Below are positions 12,128-24,700 of a DNA stretch of 64,000 nt, in pieces. Within the stretch, counting starts at the first letter, position 1; each line of letters opens with the position of its first letter. Both the position numbers and the translations under genes were made by a program. The notes beneath the pieces are model-generated. The model had not been told where the DNA came from, did no database searches, and saw only the letters and a program-made list of their open reading frames with translations. The stretch comes from Saussurea involucrata (lineage: Eukaryota > Streptophyta > Magnoliopsida > Asterales > Asteraceae). Location: positions 34,025,001 through 34,089,000 of the forward strand of contig CM066314.1 in NCBI GenBank assembly GCA_033807775.1. Direction: 5' to 3'.

Positions 12128-15100
12128 CTAGGTAAACAAGTGAGGATATCTAATCTTCATATCCTCTTCCGACTCTAACGTCACGTTAGTATCTCGATGA
12201 TGTTTCCATTGTATCTTTAACATAACTACTTCCTTATTATTTCGTAACTTCCTAACCGATCTTTCTAAAATCGCTTCCGGTTCTTCCACACACCGGCTCT
12301 TTTCATCCACCCTTACATCAGTAAGTGGAATCACATCGTTCTCTTTGGCTAAACATTTCCGAAGATAGCAAACATGAAAAGTATTGTGGATTCCTTCCAG
12401 TTCAGGTGGAAGATCCAACTGATATGCTTGCAATCCAACTGATATGCTTGCAATCCAACTCTCTTAGTTATGGTGAAAGGTCCTATAAAACGATGACTCA
12501 ACTTCCCACGTTTACCAAACCTTATCACACCTTTCCATGGGGATAAATTAACCATTACGCGCTCCCCAACTTGGAATTCTTTTGGTCTTCCTTTCGGATC
12601 AGCATAACTCATTTGTCGATCTTGAGCGGCTTTCATATGCTTCCGAATCTCTTTCACTTTGTCAGCCGTTTGTTGTACAAGTTCAGGACCAGCAAATTGC
12701 TTTTCTCCAGTTTCTAACCAACATAACGGAGTTCTACATTTCCGACCATACAAAGCTTCGAAAGGTGCTCTTCCAATACTGGAATGGTAACTATTGTTAT
12801 ACGCAAATTCTACTAACGGTAGATGCGTATCCCAGTTACCTCCAAAGACTAACACACACGACCTGAACATATCTTCCAAAGTTTGAATGGTTCTTTCACC
12901 TTGCCCGTCAGTTTGTGGATGGTAAGCAGTGCTCAAATTGACCCTCGTACCCAATTCTTCTTGTAGTGACTGCCAAAACCTCGGGGTGAACCGACTATCA
13001 CGATCAGAAACTATAGACACCGGTATACCATGTCTTGACACCACTTCATCAATATAAAGCTTCGCCAATTTATCTATCGGTGACGCTTCTTTCATAGCTA
13101 GAAAATGAGCACTCTTGGTCAATCGATCCACGATTACCCATATAGTGTCGTTACCCTTTTGCGTTCTTGGTAACTTTGTCACAAAATCCATGGTAATCTT
13201 CTCCCACTTCCATTCCGGAATCTCCAAAGATTGAAAACTTCCGTAAGGCTTTTGATGTTCAACTTTTACTAACGAACATGTCACATACTTTTCTACTATT
13301 CGTGCCACATCTACTTTCATAGCTGGCCACCAATAGTGTATCTTCAAGTCCCTATACATCTTAGTACTCCCAGGATGTATAGAATACTTAGACTTATGGG
13401 CGTCTTCGAGAATCAACTCTCGATTTCCTCCAATCTTTGGCACCCAAACACGACCTTGGAACAGTTTAATTCCACGGCTATCTTCAGTCAGTTGAAGATG
13501 TTGCTTACTCATGACTTCGTCTTTCAGATTTTCTTCCAGTAAGGCCTCCGCTTGTGCCTCTTTTATCCTTTCAACTAAACTTGAGGTTACATCAATTCTG
13601 GCGTTGGTCGCTTTCAAAAACCCACTATATTCTGTTCTACTTAAAGCATCAGCTACAACATTTGCTTTACCGGGATGGTAATGCAATTCACAATCATAAT
13701 CTTTAAGTAGTTCTAACCAGCGCCGCTGCCTCATGTTCAACTCTTTCTGATCAAATACATGTTTCAAGCTCTTGTGATCAGTATAAAGTGTGCACTTCGT
13801 TCCATACAGATAATGACGCCACAACTTCAATGCAAATACGACTGCTGCTAATTCCAAATCATGGGTAGGGTAATTCTTCTCATGTTCTTTAAGCTGTATT
13901 GATGCGTAAGCAATCACCTTGCCTCGTTGCATCAACACACACCCCAAACCCATCTTTGATGCGTCACTATACACGACTAGATCTTCCGTTCGTTCCGGTA
14001 GTGCAAGAATAGGAGCTTCACACAACTTTTGATGTAAAGTTCTGAAAGCTGACTCTTGTTTCTCAGTCCACACAAACTTTACATTCTTCCGAGTCAACAC
14101 AGTCAAAGCAGAAGCAATCTTTGAAAAGTCTTTGATAAACCTCCGATAGTAACCTGCTAGACCCAAGACACTTCTTATTTCAGACGCACTCTTCGGTGTT
14201 TCCTAGTTTGTCATTGCTTCTATCTTTGCTGGATCTACTTTGACTCCCTCCGAAAGTAATCACATGCCCTAGAAATTGTACCTCTTTTAACCATTATTCA
14301 CATTTCGAAAACTTTGCGTACAATTTCTCCTTCCTCAGAACTTCTAAGACTTCGCGAAGATGGCATTCATGATCTACTTCATTCTTTGAATAAACAAGTA
14401 TGTCATCGATGAATACAATAACAGACTTGTCTAAAAATGGTCGACATACTCTGTTCATCAGATCCATGAACACGGCTGGAGCATTAGTCAACCCAAATGG
14501 CATCACAAGGAATTCATAATGCCCGTGCCTCGTTCTGAACGCTGTCTTTGGGATATCTTCATCTCTTACTCGAACTTGATGGTATCCCGACCTTAGATCA
14601 ATCTTTGAAAAGCATCCCGTACCTTGGAGTTGATCAAACAAATCATCGATCCTTGGAAGCAGATACTTGTTCTTAATTCTCACCTTATTCAGCTCGCGGT
14701 AGTCGATGCACATTCTCATAGTGCCATCCTTTTTCTTAACAAACAATACCGGAGCTCCCCAAGGTGAAGAACTTGGTCTAACAAAACCCTTATCTAACAG
14801 CTCTTGCAGCTGAGACATCATCTCTTTCATTTCGGCCGGCGCTAAGCGATACGGTGCACGCGCTATTGGTGCCGATCCAGGGATAAGATCAATACGAAAT
14901 TCTACTTGTCGTTCAAAAGGTAGACCTGGAAGATCATCGGGAAATACGTCCGGAAATTCACGTACTACCTTAATGTCTTCCACTTGTTTCTTTTCTGACT
15001 TTAGATCTAGAACATACGCTAGATAGGATGAACATCCTTTAACCAGACACTTACGCGCTTTAGCAACAGAAATTAACGAAATTTCCCCTTTTCTCTTTTC

Positions 15101-16750
15101 TCCAAATATAAATACATCATCTTTATCAGCCATCGGAATCCGAATTAATTTCTTTGCACACAGTATTTCTGCCTGGTTGACTGTCAGCCAATCCATACCC
15201 ACAATTACAACAAACCCTCCAAATTCCATCAACAACAAGTCGATCGGAAATTTCGTTTCTCCTACCGAAATAAAACAACCCTCAAGTCTTTCGCGAACCA
15301 ATACTTGACCCCCGTTAGCTATCTCAACTACTAAGGCATCTTCCAAGGTAGTGACATACATAGCTAACTTGTGATAGAACGACTTGGATACAAACGATAA
15401 ATTTGCACCACAGTCAAATAAAATGCGCGCGAGAATGGAATTAACGAGAAATATACCCGAAACGACGTCTTTCGATTCTTTGGCTTCGTCAGCTGTCATA
15501 TGAAATGCCCGACCCGCTGGCTTAGGAACATTGGGTTTCTTGCTTTGGTCTTCACCCTTTTTCAGCTTTGGGCAATCCCGGCGGAAATGATCGGGTTGTT
15601 TGCACTCATAGCATGTTGATCCTTGGACAGGACAAATATTCATAGTATGTCCACTTTTACCACACTTATAACATTCTAGTGCGGTCACCCGACATGGACC
15701 ATAATGCTTGATTCGACACTTCGAACACCAATTCGGCTCCCGACAATATTCATTACGAACATTCTTGCTAAATACTTTTGATTTCTGAGAAGGTTCTGAC
15801 CGACCCTCCCATTTTCGTTTCTCTCCTACCTGAGTCTTTTCTTCCTTGTCTTTAGCATAGACTTCTTTTATAACTTTGGCTTCCTCAATTGTCTCCCTCA
15901 GCGTTGAAGCTTTAGCATTTTGTACACGGGACATCATGTCCGCTGGCAAACCCTTCAAATAAGCTTTAATTTTATCCTTCTTAGTTGGAGCCACATGCCC
16001 CACTAAGTTCAGTTTCTCCATGAAGGATTCAGTGTACTTTCGAACAGTTGAAGTACCTTTCTTAAGAGTCCGAAACTCTTCTTTAATCCTATCCATTTCG
16101 TTCTCGTTGCAATATTCCTCTAAAATTTTCTTCTTAAATGACTCCCATGTCATAGCAACTAATACTGGAGTCGTCATAGTAGACATCACTATATTCCACC
16201 AAGTCAACGCGTTACCTCGTAACATTTGGGACCCAAATCTGACCTTCGATTTTTCATCACATTCACAAGCTCGAAAAGCTTGTTCCATTTCTCTGAGCCA
16301 ATTCATGCATGCCACTGGATTGTCTGCTCCGGTAAACTCTGGCGGTTTACAGCTTAGAAACGTTTTATATGAGCAAACTCTTTCCACCCTTCTTTCTGCT
16401 TCTATCACAGGATTACGAATTTGATTTATTACACCAGTATCAGTCTCCATTCGTCGTAACTCCAAACTTCGATCATTCAGTGCTTTCATAAACATTTCTG
16501 TTTGATGTTCCATTGCCTTATTCATCATTCGAGTCATGTTCTCCATCATACGAGACTCCACCGTCGATTCTGGTATTTTCTGGTTGGCGGTACTGGTACT
16601 CGTTCTGTGTACCTGATTATCCGCTCCTCCCGTAAAACGTAACCTCGGAGGGCTCTCATGAGTTTCACCTATTTCAGGTCGCTTTTCTCCCCAATTCAAT
16701 ACTGCCCTTTCCTCCGAAGAATTAGGGGACCTTGGTGGCATATTCACCAT
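12128..16750 (-). pseudogene. T2 gag-pol polyprotein, broken
   Basis: Start chosen at ATG 16750 (MVNMPPRS), just after the leader. Order: gag; zinc knuckles CYKCGKSGHTMNIC and CYECKQPDHFRRDC; protease; RT (FIDDILVYS); RNase H; integrase; chromodomain-like end closing at 12128. Visible damage: the protease active site reads DCGA where T1 has DSGA; a TAA at 14296-14294; a one-base shift and an in-frame TAG within the next 130 bases (14165-14296), all in RT; the second integrase zinc-knuckle CxxC reads YVTC; and a perfect 20-bp tandem duplication at 12421-12460 shifts the frame just before the chromodomain. Long open pieces are 16750-14294, 14166-12349 and 12433-12128. The enzymes cannot all be made. 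Confidence 0.88.
12421..12460. repeat. Perfect 20-bp tandem duplication in T2 integrase
   Basis: The 20-base word starting GATATGCTTGC occurs twice back to back. Twenty is not a multiple of three, so the duplication alone moves the chromodomain (12433-12128) out of frame from integrase. T1 has a single copy of the homologous codons. Confidence 0.9.
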
Positions 16751-17100
16751 CGTTCTGATATAACATAAAGAAATAACCATAAGAAATAGTTACGCATATC
16801 TAAACATACGAAACGTACTTTACCGATCATTAGTCACTGTAACAATTTAGAAACAAGTATGCTTGTGTAACAATATATCCATAATAACATTAGCTAATTA
16901 GAATTGTTAACATACTATACATAAGAATCCTCGTTACCATCGTTACAGTACTACTTCACGTATTTCCGTCGACTCTAAGACTATCCCGTCTTAGTACTTC
17001 TACCCATTTCTCACATATCATATCTTAATTCATCTCAGCTTAAGTCTAGGTATCCCACTAGCATACCTAGTTCACTTAAACTAATGCTCTGATACCGTAT

Positions 17101-18998
17101 TGTAACACCCTAAAAATCAGGGCTAATTTAAACCTCAAAATATAACAAGATTTAAACATAAACCTTCTATTCTTGATATATATAAGCAGAGAATTAACTA
17201 TGAGGGTCATATTTACAAATATCGAAGTCTTTAAATAACCTATTAATCTAATCATGTCACTATAATCAGATTAACTAGGTTATCTAAGTAATCCATCAAA
17301 AAGCCTCAATGTTCATTAACTTCTCCGCTATTCCAAAAGCTCTCGTCCCACATCCCTTTATTTTCCGGAGCTAGTACCTGGTAAGAAAATATAATTTGAA
17401 ACGATTAGGCTAACGCCTAGTGAGAACATTCGGTTTCAAAATAATACTATTAAAATCAATGTAAACAAGGCATAACAAACATGGTTTACCTTTTTCTTAC
17501 CATATGTATCAACATCTTACGATGACGGGATTAAACCCGATTCCATGAATATGACCGACACCAAGTCAGTCATGATATCATGTTCCAGAGCCCACTACGA
17601 ATCTCCACGGATTCTAGATTAATGCTCATATCCAAGAAATCACAATTACACATGTCAATTTTTTGGAAAGGAAGTAGAGATTACAATTACACATGTCAAT
17701 CCCTATTCTTCCTTAAAATCGGGAATTACGATTAGTCCACGCCTATCCCACGATTTCTCATCAATGTGAAATGGGAATTACGATTAGTCCACGCCTATTC
17801 CTCATTTCACCTAAACCGGAATTACGATTAGTCCACGCCTATTCCACGTTTATCATACACACTGGAATTACGATTAGTCCACGCCTATTCCATGTGTTCA
17901 TAAAAACTAGTGCCTATGGATCCATTATACTTGCTATTGTAAGCTTGTATCAATTCAGAAAACTATCGTGCATATCATACTATTAGGCCAACTTCCAATG
18001 AATCATAATTGCTCCCTAACAGCCTTTATCCCAAAACTATACTGGTTACCGGACAACCCAAAAGTTACCGGAAACCCAGACTTTTCGGACATCACATAGT
18101 ATACGGGTACAATAAGCTTTCCGGAAACCAAACTTACCGGATAATTCCTACTGTCCGAACACGAAAGTAACCGGAAACCCAAACTATCCGGATACTAAAG
18201 AATCCGGAAATAGCGAGTACCGGATACCACCGGAAACTTAACACTTACCGGACACTACATAAAATAAACTTACCCAGATGTTGTGGCACGTCCGGATACT
18301 TCGAACGAAGGTTACCGGATAAAAACTTCCGGACACCACTGATAAAACTTCCGGACACTTCATACTTTGTCCGGTAACTTCGGCCTGTATACTAAGAATT
18401 CCATCCAAACCCATGTTTGTTCCATTCAGCTTATTTTAAACACATTCATTCAGTTCCAAAACAATTTATACAAGCATCTTAAAGATTAATTTGACAGAAA
18501 CCTTGATTTAAACCAAAAAGAGTGAATGAACTCACCTTAATGAAGATAAACCCACTTTTCTGCAAAATCAAAGATTCAAAACAAGAACTCCAATCAACTG
18601 TACCAAGATGGAAATCAGATTAGCTTGTGGGTACAATCTCACAACTGAAATCGATTTTTACATAATCCAATCTAAGACTTACCCCAAAAGAGATTTCTTC
18701 CTTTCCTTCTCTTCTTCTTTCTCTCTTCTTTCTCCCTGCTCTTTTTGACCGACTCCAACAATCCGATTGAGATATTTTCTCAATCAGGTTTCCTTCTTTA
18801 TCTAACACCTCATTTTTAATTAATAACCAAACACACCTTCTTGTTTTCATATTATCAAGATTAGCTCCAACTTTGGTTTCTCATGTTTTTAACCCCTCGT
18901 GAGTTATAAACTTGCAAAGTGATTCAACTCTTAATTTAAATTACAAAATTGCCCCATTCATATTAAAATATAATATAACAAAATTTCGAGGTGTTACA
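17101..18998 (-). repeat. T2 5' LTR
   Basis: Full-length partner of 10192-12085. It carries four copies of the ATTACGATTAGTCCACGCC unit beginning near 17722, 17774, 17818 and 17864, and the CCGGA cluster at about 18048-18378. The right flank from 18999 is AT-rich intergenic DNA, so this is the true outer edge of the chromovirus block. Confidence 0.88.
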
Positions 18999-19030
18999 AA
19001 CAAATACATGGGTTGTATTTGATTTGTACC

Positions 19031-19061
<31 letters not shown>

Positions 19062-20876
19062 AATTTATACAATTTCACATACTTATGCATCATCATTACG
19101 AAATTTACGTAAATTATAAAATAAACATTCATTTAAACAAATACGTTTAATCAATAATAATATATTTAAATTACATAAATTTAGATTTGAAAGTCACCTA
19201 ATTATAGTACATTGAGTTTTATTATAATCCAAGTGAATCTATTGAGATAAATGATCTATTAAGGTTAATTCATTGAGAACAATAAAAGACAAATAAGAGG
19301 TTGGTCTACCTCTTACCAGATAAAAGGACGATGACACATAAGTGACTCTGAAAATTTGGAAAAAACAAACAGTCTGAATGATCCTACCTCTTAACGAAAC
19401 AGACATAAGAGGCTATAAGAGTTTTTTTCTAAAAAACAAACAAGGCCTTAGAGGAAATTGGAATGAAATGTTGTCATCTTTAACCACCTGTTTGGTTGAC
19501 AGATATTTAAATGAAATATGTTAAGGAATTGAAACTTTTTATAAATTGTTCAAAACATGGTTCGTGACACGTTCTTGTCTCGTGTTAAAAAAATGACATC
19601 TTGTCTTTTTTCAAGGATAACTTTGAGCTTCTTATTCATCAGGATTACATTCATTTTGAAAAATTCTTCACAACTCGTCCCGTAAGAGTCTGGGTTGGGT
19701 CTCAATCCCAGTGTGGTTGATCATTCATTCAGACCAACTACTAATAATCGTCTTGATAAGTTATTATCAACTAGCTAATCAGATACACATTTCTCCTTTT
19801 ACTCCTCAACCTAAGAGGTATTAGCAACCGTTTGTTGTTCCCATTCCAGGAACATATTCTTAGAGCATCTCCAAGAGCTTATCTAAAATAGAGAAAATTG
19901 TACTTTTGTTCTTTAAATTGTTCTAACAGTTTCTTTAAATTGTTTTCTAAAATAGAGAAAACTAGAGAAATCTTCAAAATTAGAGACCTCTCTAAAACTT
20001 GATATATGAAGAGAATTTTTTTTTCATTCCGACCAATAGGGTTGTGTTATTATTATTTTATATATTTTTTTAAAATTGTATCAATATAATAAATTTATAT
20101 AATATTTTGACAATATAATAAATGTTAGAAATCTCTCTAATAAAGTTTTATTAGAGTTAAACATCACTCTTTTTAAGAATTTAAACTTTTAAGTAGTGTT
20201 CATCGGCTATTACTAGCTAGAGTAAAGACTAAGAATTGCTCTGAGTAGTTAGGCTATATTCATGAATTATAATTGTTGTTCGACAAAAAAAATCATCTAC
20301 AAATTGTTAATTGGTTGACATTGAGGGAACCGAACCGATCCAATCATTCATTGGATATTCGATTTTTCCAATTCAATGGATGATTGGATAGGTTCGGTTC
20401 CATCCATTGGATATCTATTGGATCGAATTGGATCCATCCAACATCCAATGAATGATTGGATCGGATCCATCAAATGTTTTTAAGTTTCTTTCTAAAAAAC
20501 TTAGTTTTTATTTTTTACAAATTTTTAAAAATAAAAAAAATTACTTTTGAAACTTTGAATTATAATTTACTGGATGAGTGGTTGAATGATAATCGGATGA
20601 GTGGTTGGATGATAATTAGATGGATGGTGAATCGGTTCGGTTTTGGTCGACTGTCATCCAAGAACTGACCGATCCAAATTGGATGTTGAAAAATTTGATC
20701 TGATCCAATCCAATTGTAATTGAATATCCAATCAATATTAGTCGATTCTAATTGAATCGGTCGACTTTCTGTACACCCAGTTTTACGCGTTATGCGTAAA
20801 TGACTCGTTGACTCGTAATCTCGCACTAGAAACAACACTTCTTCCTTCAGAAAAACAACTTACAAGCCAGTGCTAC
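18999..20876. other. AT-rich intergenic DNA with possible MITE and GGAT-rich repeat
   Basis: No gene is visible. A TA microsatellite lies at about 19031-19057. About 19862-20240 may be a MITE: it starts AGAGCATCTCCAAGAG and ends with an imperfect inverse, ATTGCTCT. 20330-20790 is rich in degenerate ATCCAATGGAT-type words with imperfect inverted symmetry, a pattern often found in plant DNA-transposon ends. None of these boundaries is firm. Confidence 0.5.
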
Positions 20877-21403
20877 TAGGCATGGCAACGGGGCGGGTAT
20901 GGGGCGGGGTTCCCCATCCCCGGCCCCGGTTTGTGATACCCTCCCCCGGCCCCGGGCGGGTACGGGGATACCAACCCCGTCCCCGGTCAACTTTTGGTCA
21001 ACACCCGGTCAACATCCGTCCCCGGTTTGTACCCGGTTCCCCGACCCGGTTGGTGTTTTTTTTTGGCATTTTTAACAAATATTTTGCTATTGTATTTTTA
21101 AAATTGGGAAAAATAAATATTTTTAACAACTATCTGAGATGATTACAAATTGGAAAGGAATAAATATTTTTAAAATTTATTATATATTTTAAATATATAA
21201 AATAAATAAAATTTTAATTATATATATATATATACCGGGTCCGGGACGGGTCGGGGGATGGTCAACCCGGCCCCGGCCCCGGTTTTTTGAAAGTGGGTTT
21301 CCCCGGCCCCGGCCCCGGTACCCGGTTTGGCGGGGAATCCCCGGCCCCGGCCGGGTCGGGTGGACCGAGTTTACCACCGGGTCGGGTCAAATTGCCATGC
21401 CTA
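20877..21403. mobile_element. hAT-type GC-rich MITE (527 bp) upstream of SC35
   Basis: Terminal inverted repeats TAGGCATGGCAA and TTGCCATGCCTA bound the element. The flanks are AGTGCTAC (20869-20876) and AGTGCTCC (21404-21411), an 8-bp target duplication with one mismatch, as expected for hAT transposons. The interior consists of CCCCGGCCCCGG and CGGGT-type words flanking an AT-rich core with a TA tract. No transposase is present. It ends about 315 bases before the SC35 start codon. Confidence 0.82.
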
Positions 21404-21717
21404 AGTGCTCCAACACATTTTCTTTTAAGAGGCCTACCTCACATCAAACTCGGCCCAAGCCCAATAAGACCCACAATGGGCAAACGACGCGAGAGAGACA
21501 CTTCGGCCGTTTGGCGTCATATCTGTATATACTCTCATTCTTTTTCCGTACGAGCACATTTTTTGTTCCGGAAGCCTCTCAACAATGGCACGATGAAACG
21601 CAACTCCTTCGAATAATTCTCACGAACCCTACCTCTCTGAAAATCCCCAAACGTTTTGTATCGTCGATCGATCAAATCAATCGCCTCGATTTGTAATTTG
21701 CAAGAGCGAAAGAAACG

Positions 21718-24700
21718 ATGTCTCACTTTGGCCGATCAGGTCCGCCGGATATTTCAGACACCTACTCTCTCCTCATTCTCAATATTAGTTTCCGTAAGTA
21801 TCTCCATGTTCATGTTTTATTTTTCATGTTATTTGTTGCTACCGGCGTTACTCTTTTCTCGGCGTTTTTTTTTCTTTCGATGTTAGTGATTAAGAAACAA
21901 AGGATTGTTGGTGTTTGGAATGATTACATCTGTGTATGTGCAGGGACGACGGCTGATGATTTGTTCCCGCTTTTTGATAAGTACGGAAAGGTTGTTGATA
22001 TCTTCATTCCCAAAGATCGAAGGTTTGTTGTATTTATTTGCCTTTTGTTTGTATTGTGTTGATTCTATAGGGTCTCTTATTCATGGAAAAGTTGATAGAA
22101 TTATCGGAAGATGATTGAAACTTGTTGTTTTCCAAACCCTAGAACTATCACGATGAGTATCTATGATTATGATATTCATCCTAACGACAGAATGGAGATT
22201 CCTAGAAAAGTATTTGGTCACCTTGTATTTTGAATATTTGGTCCTAATGATTTGTGTCAAATTTGGCTGAATTACTTATAAAGCTCTTAGACATGTGTTG
22301 AAGCTGTTAAGCTAGGCAATGCTAGTTCTTAGACATGTGCGGTTTTTTTTTTTACATTTTTGGAATAATTGTTTATTTGCATTAGGACTGGTGATTCGCG
22401 TGGCTTTGCATTTGTTCGGTATAAGTATGCAGATGAAGCACAGAAGGCAGTAGATAGGCTGGATGGTAATCATTATTTTCTCTATTTGGTCTTATATATG
22501 CATATGGAATTTATTTGAAGTAGTTTATCGCTTCTGTTGATATTCATGTTTTACAATATGCTTGTAACATACCCATAACTACTAGCTATAGAGTGTCAGA
22601 AGTCATTCTGGAGTCCTTTTGTAATTGGTTGTTTCTTTGATATTCTTCTCAGGAAGAGAAGTTGATGGTCGAGAAATTACCGTTCAATTTGCAAAATATG
22701 GACCCAATGCTGAAAGGATGTAAGTTTGTAGGTTTCATATGTTCTGGTATTATCTTTTGTATTTGAGGTCTGCTAACGTTTTCTTATTGTGGCATGCTAC
22801 CAAAATGGTAAAAGTTTGCAAAGATTGAAGGAGATTCAAACTTTGTTTCTTGCAATATTTTTATTTATTTTGTGTAGTCAACAAATCTTTGTTCGATTTA
22901 TATCAGCATACTGTTTTTCTACCACCATATTCAATGAGAATTTTTATCTGTGTCTTGTTTTTGTGCTCCTATGTTTGCAGTCATAGAGGAAGGATCATTG
23001 AGAAGTCTCCGAGGAGCAGAGGCAGGTCAAGAAGTCGTAGTCCTCGAAGAAGGTTCTTTCATCTTCTATATTATGAACATGAGTATGCGTAGATGATACA
23101 TCTTGTGCTTTTACATAAAACATTAATGCCAAAATAAGTAAGCATTGGGGACATCTTTTTCTTATCAACATTAATATTGCTATCGTTGTAGTATTACACC
23201 ATATTCTGTTTGATTTGCTTTCCTCAGAAGTCAGAACCAATGGAAATATAGTTGCACCGTTTTCTGAAGAAACCAGTTTTTTATATATACATTGAACTAT
23301 AATAAACATTCTTGTTTTCCAAGGATAATGTTTGCAGTCTCCTCTCAAAGTCTATTTCTGCCCTGCTGTCTTGATTTTGCTTATTTACTTGGGGATTGTC
23401 CTTCACATTATCAATGAATTTATTGCTTTTAACGTGACTGTTTGTATTTTCCACACCTTAATTCGAACCTTCTTGTGATGCATCTTTCAGCTCTAGATAT
23501 CGTGATGATCATTATCACGACAGGGACCATAGGAGGAGAAGTCGCAGTAGGAGCAGGGATAGGTATGATAGGTACCATGGCAGGGAACGAGACTATCACT
23601 ATCGAAGCAGGAGTCGTAGCTATAGTCCAGACTATGACAGAAGTCGTGGTAGGGGACGTTATGATGATGAGCGTTGGAGCAGGAGTCGCTCTATTGAAAG
23701 GTTCCCAATCTCACGTATTCATGATATTATATTTCTCTTGCTTGTATTTCTTGTTTTTGAGTTATACTTCTGGAGTTGTAACTTGCCCTTAATGCAGTGC
23801 TAGTCCTCGAAGGAGCTTGTCACCTTGCAGGACCCCTCTTAGGGGTAGAAGCCCTGATAGCCGCAGCCGATCACCAAGCCGTAGTCTTTCACCAAATGGT
23901 CGCCATCTTGATTCTAGGAGCCCTTCACCACGCAGTGCTAATGAGGTTAGTTTCTAAACCAAGTAATTAGAAGAGTAAATTACATTTTTAGTCCTTGTGG
24001 TTTGTTGAAAGATTCTATTTTCGTCCTTATGGTTTTGAAATTGCGATTTTCATCCCTATGGTTTACAATTCATTTCAATTGTGGTCATTCATACTTAAAA
24101 GCAAGGTTTTAAAAAACGGAAACGAGCCTCGAGGCGTTTTTCCCTTAGGTACGTGAGGCGTAAGCCTCGAGGCGATTGAGACGTAAGCCCCAAAAAATAA
24201 AACAACAAAGTTCATAAGTGCTTTACACTTGACATAACAAACATAATTCCATATATGCACTAGTATGTGGCCGCATAATACACCAAAAACAGAATATATA
24301 TATATATATATATACATATATGTACACAGTTACACTCTTGTATGTGACAACATACTACACAAAAACATAATATATATTGATATATACGTTTGTATTGGCA
24401 GCATAATACGCAAAACCAGAATATATATATATATATATAGATAGATAGATAGATAGATACACACACACACACTTGTAAACTTGTATGTAGCAGCTTAATA
24501 TACAAATACTGATATACACGATATATAATGTATGCAAAGTGAGTATAATATACTAACAAAGAACTATTAATAAATAATAAGAATCACTGTTAATAAGAAT
24601 CAGGTATACTCAGGTCAGAAATATATATATATATATACATGTATATATATTAATACATATTTTTTTGTTAAGTATATTATATATTATATTATATACAATA

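Larger units (their letters stand above)
10192..18998 (-). mobile_element. T2: Ty3/gypsy chromovirus (Tekay/Del-like), - strand, with both LTRs
   Basis: LTRs at 10192-12085 (1894 bp) and 17101-18998 (1898 bp) start TGTAACACCC; the right one ends GTGTTACA and the left one GTGATACA. On the - strand the primer-binding site lies just inside the right LTR at about 17083-17094 and reads CGGTATCAGAGC, one base off consensus. The polypurine tract is at 12086-12094. The internal region holds one gag-pol with several lesions. T2 is related to T1 at the protein level, but its LTRs differ except at the very ends. Confidence 0.88.

Noticed and set aside
22720..23350. Extra SC35 exons suggested by open frames at 22789-22986, 22850-23092 and 23348-22995
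   Set aside because: They overlap introns flanking the good exon 22981-23052 and would break the RRM/RS reading frame.
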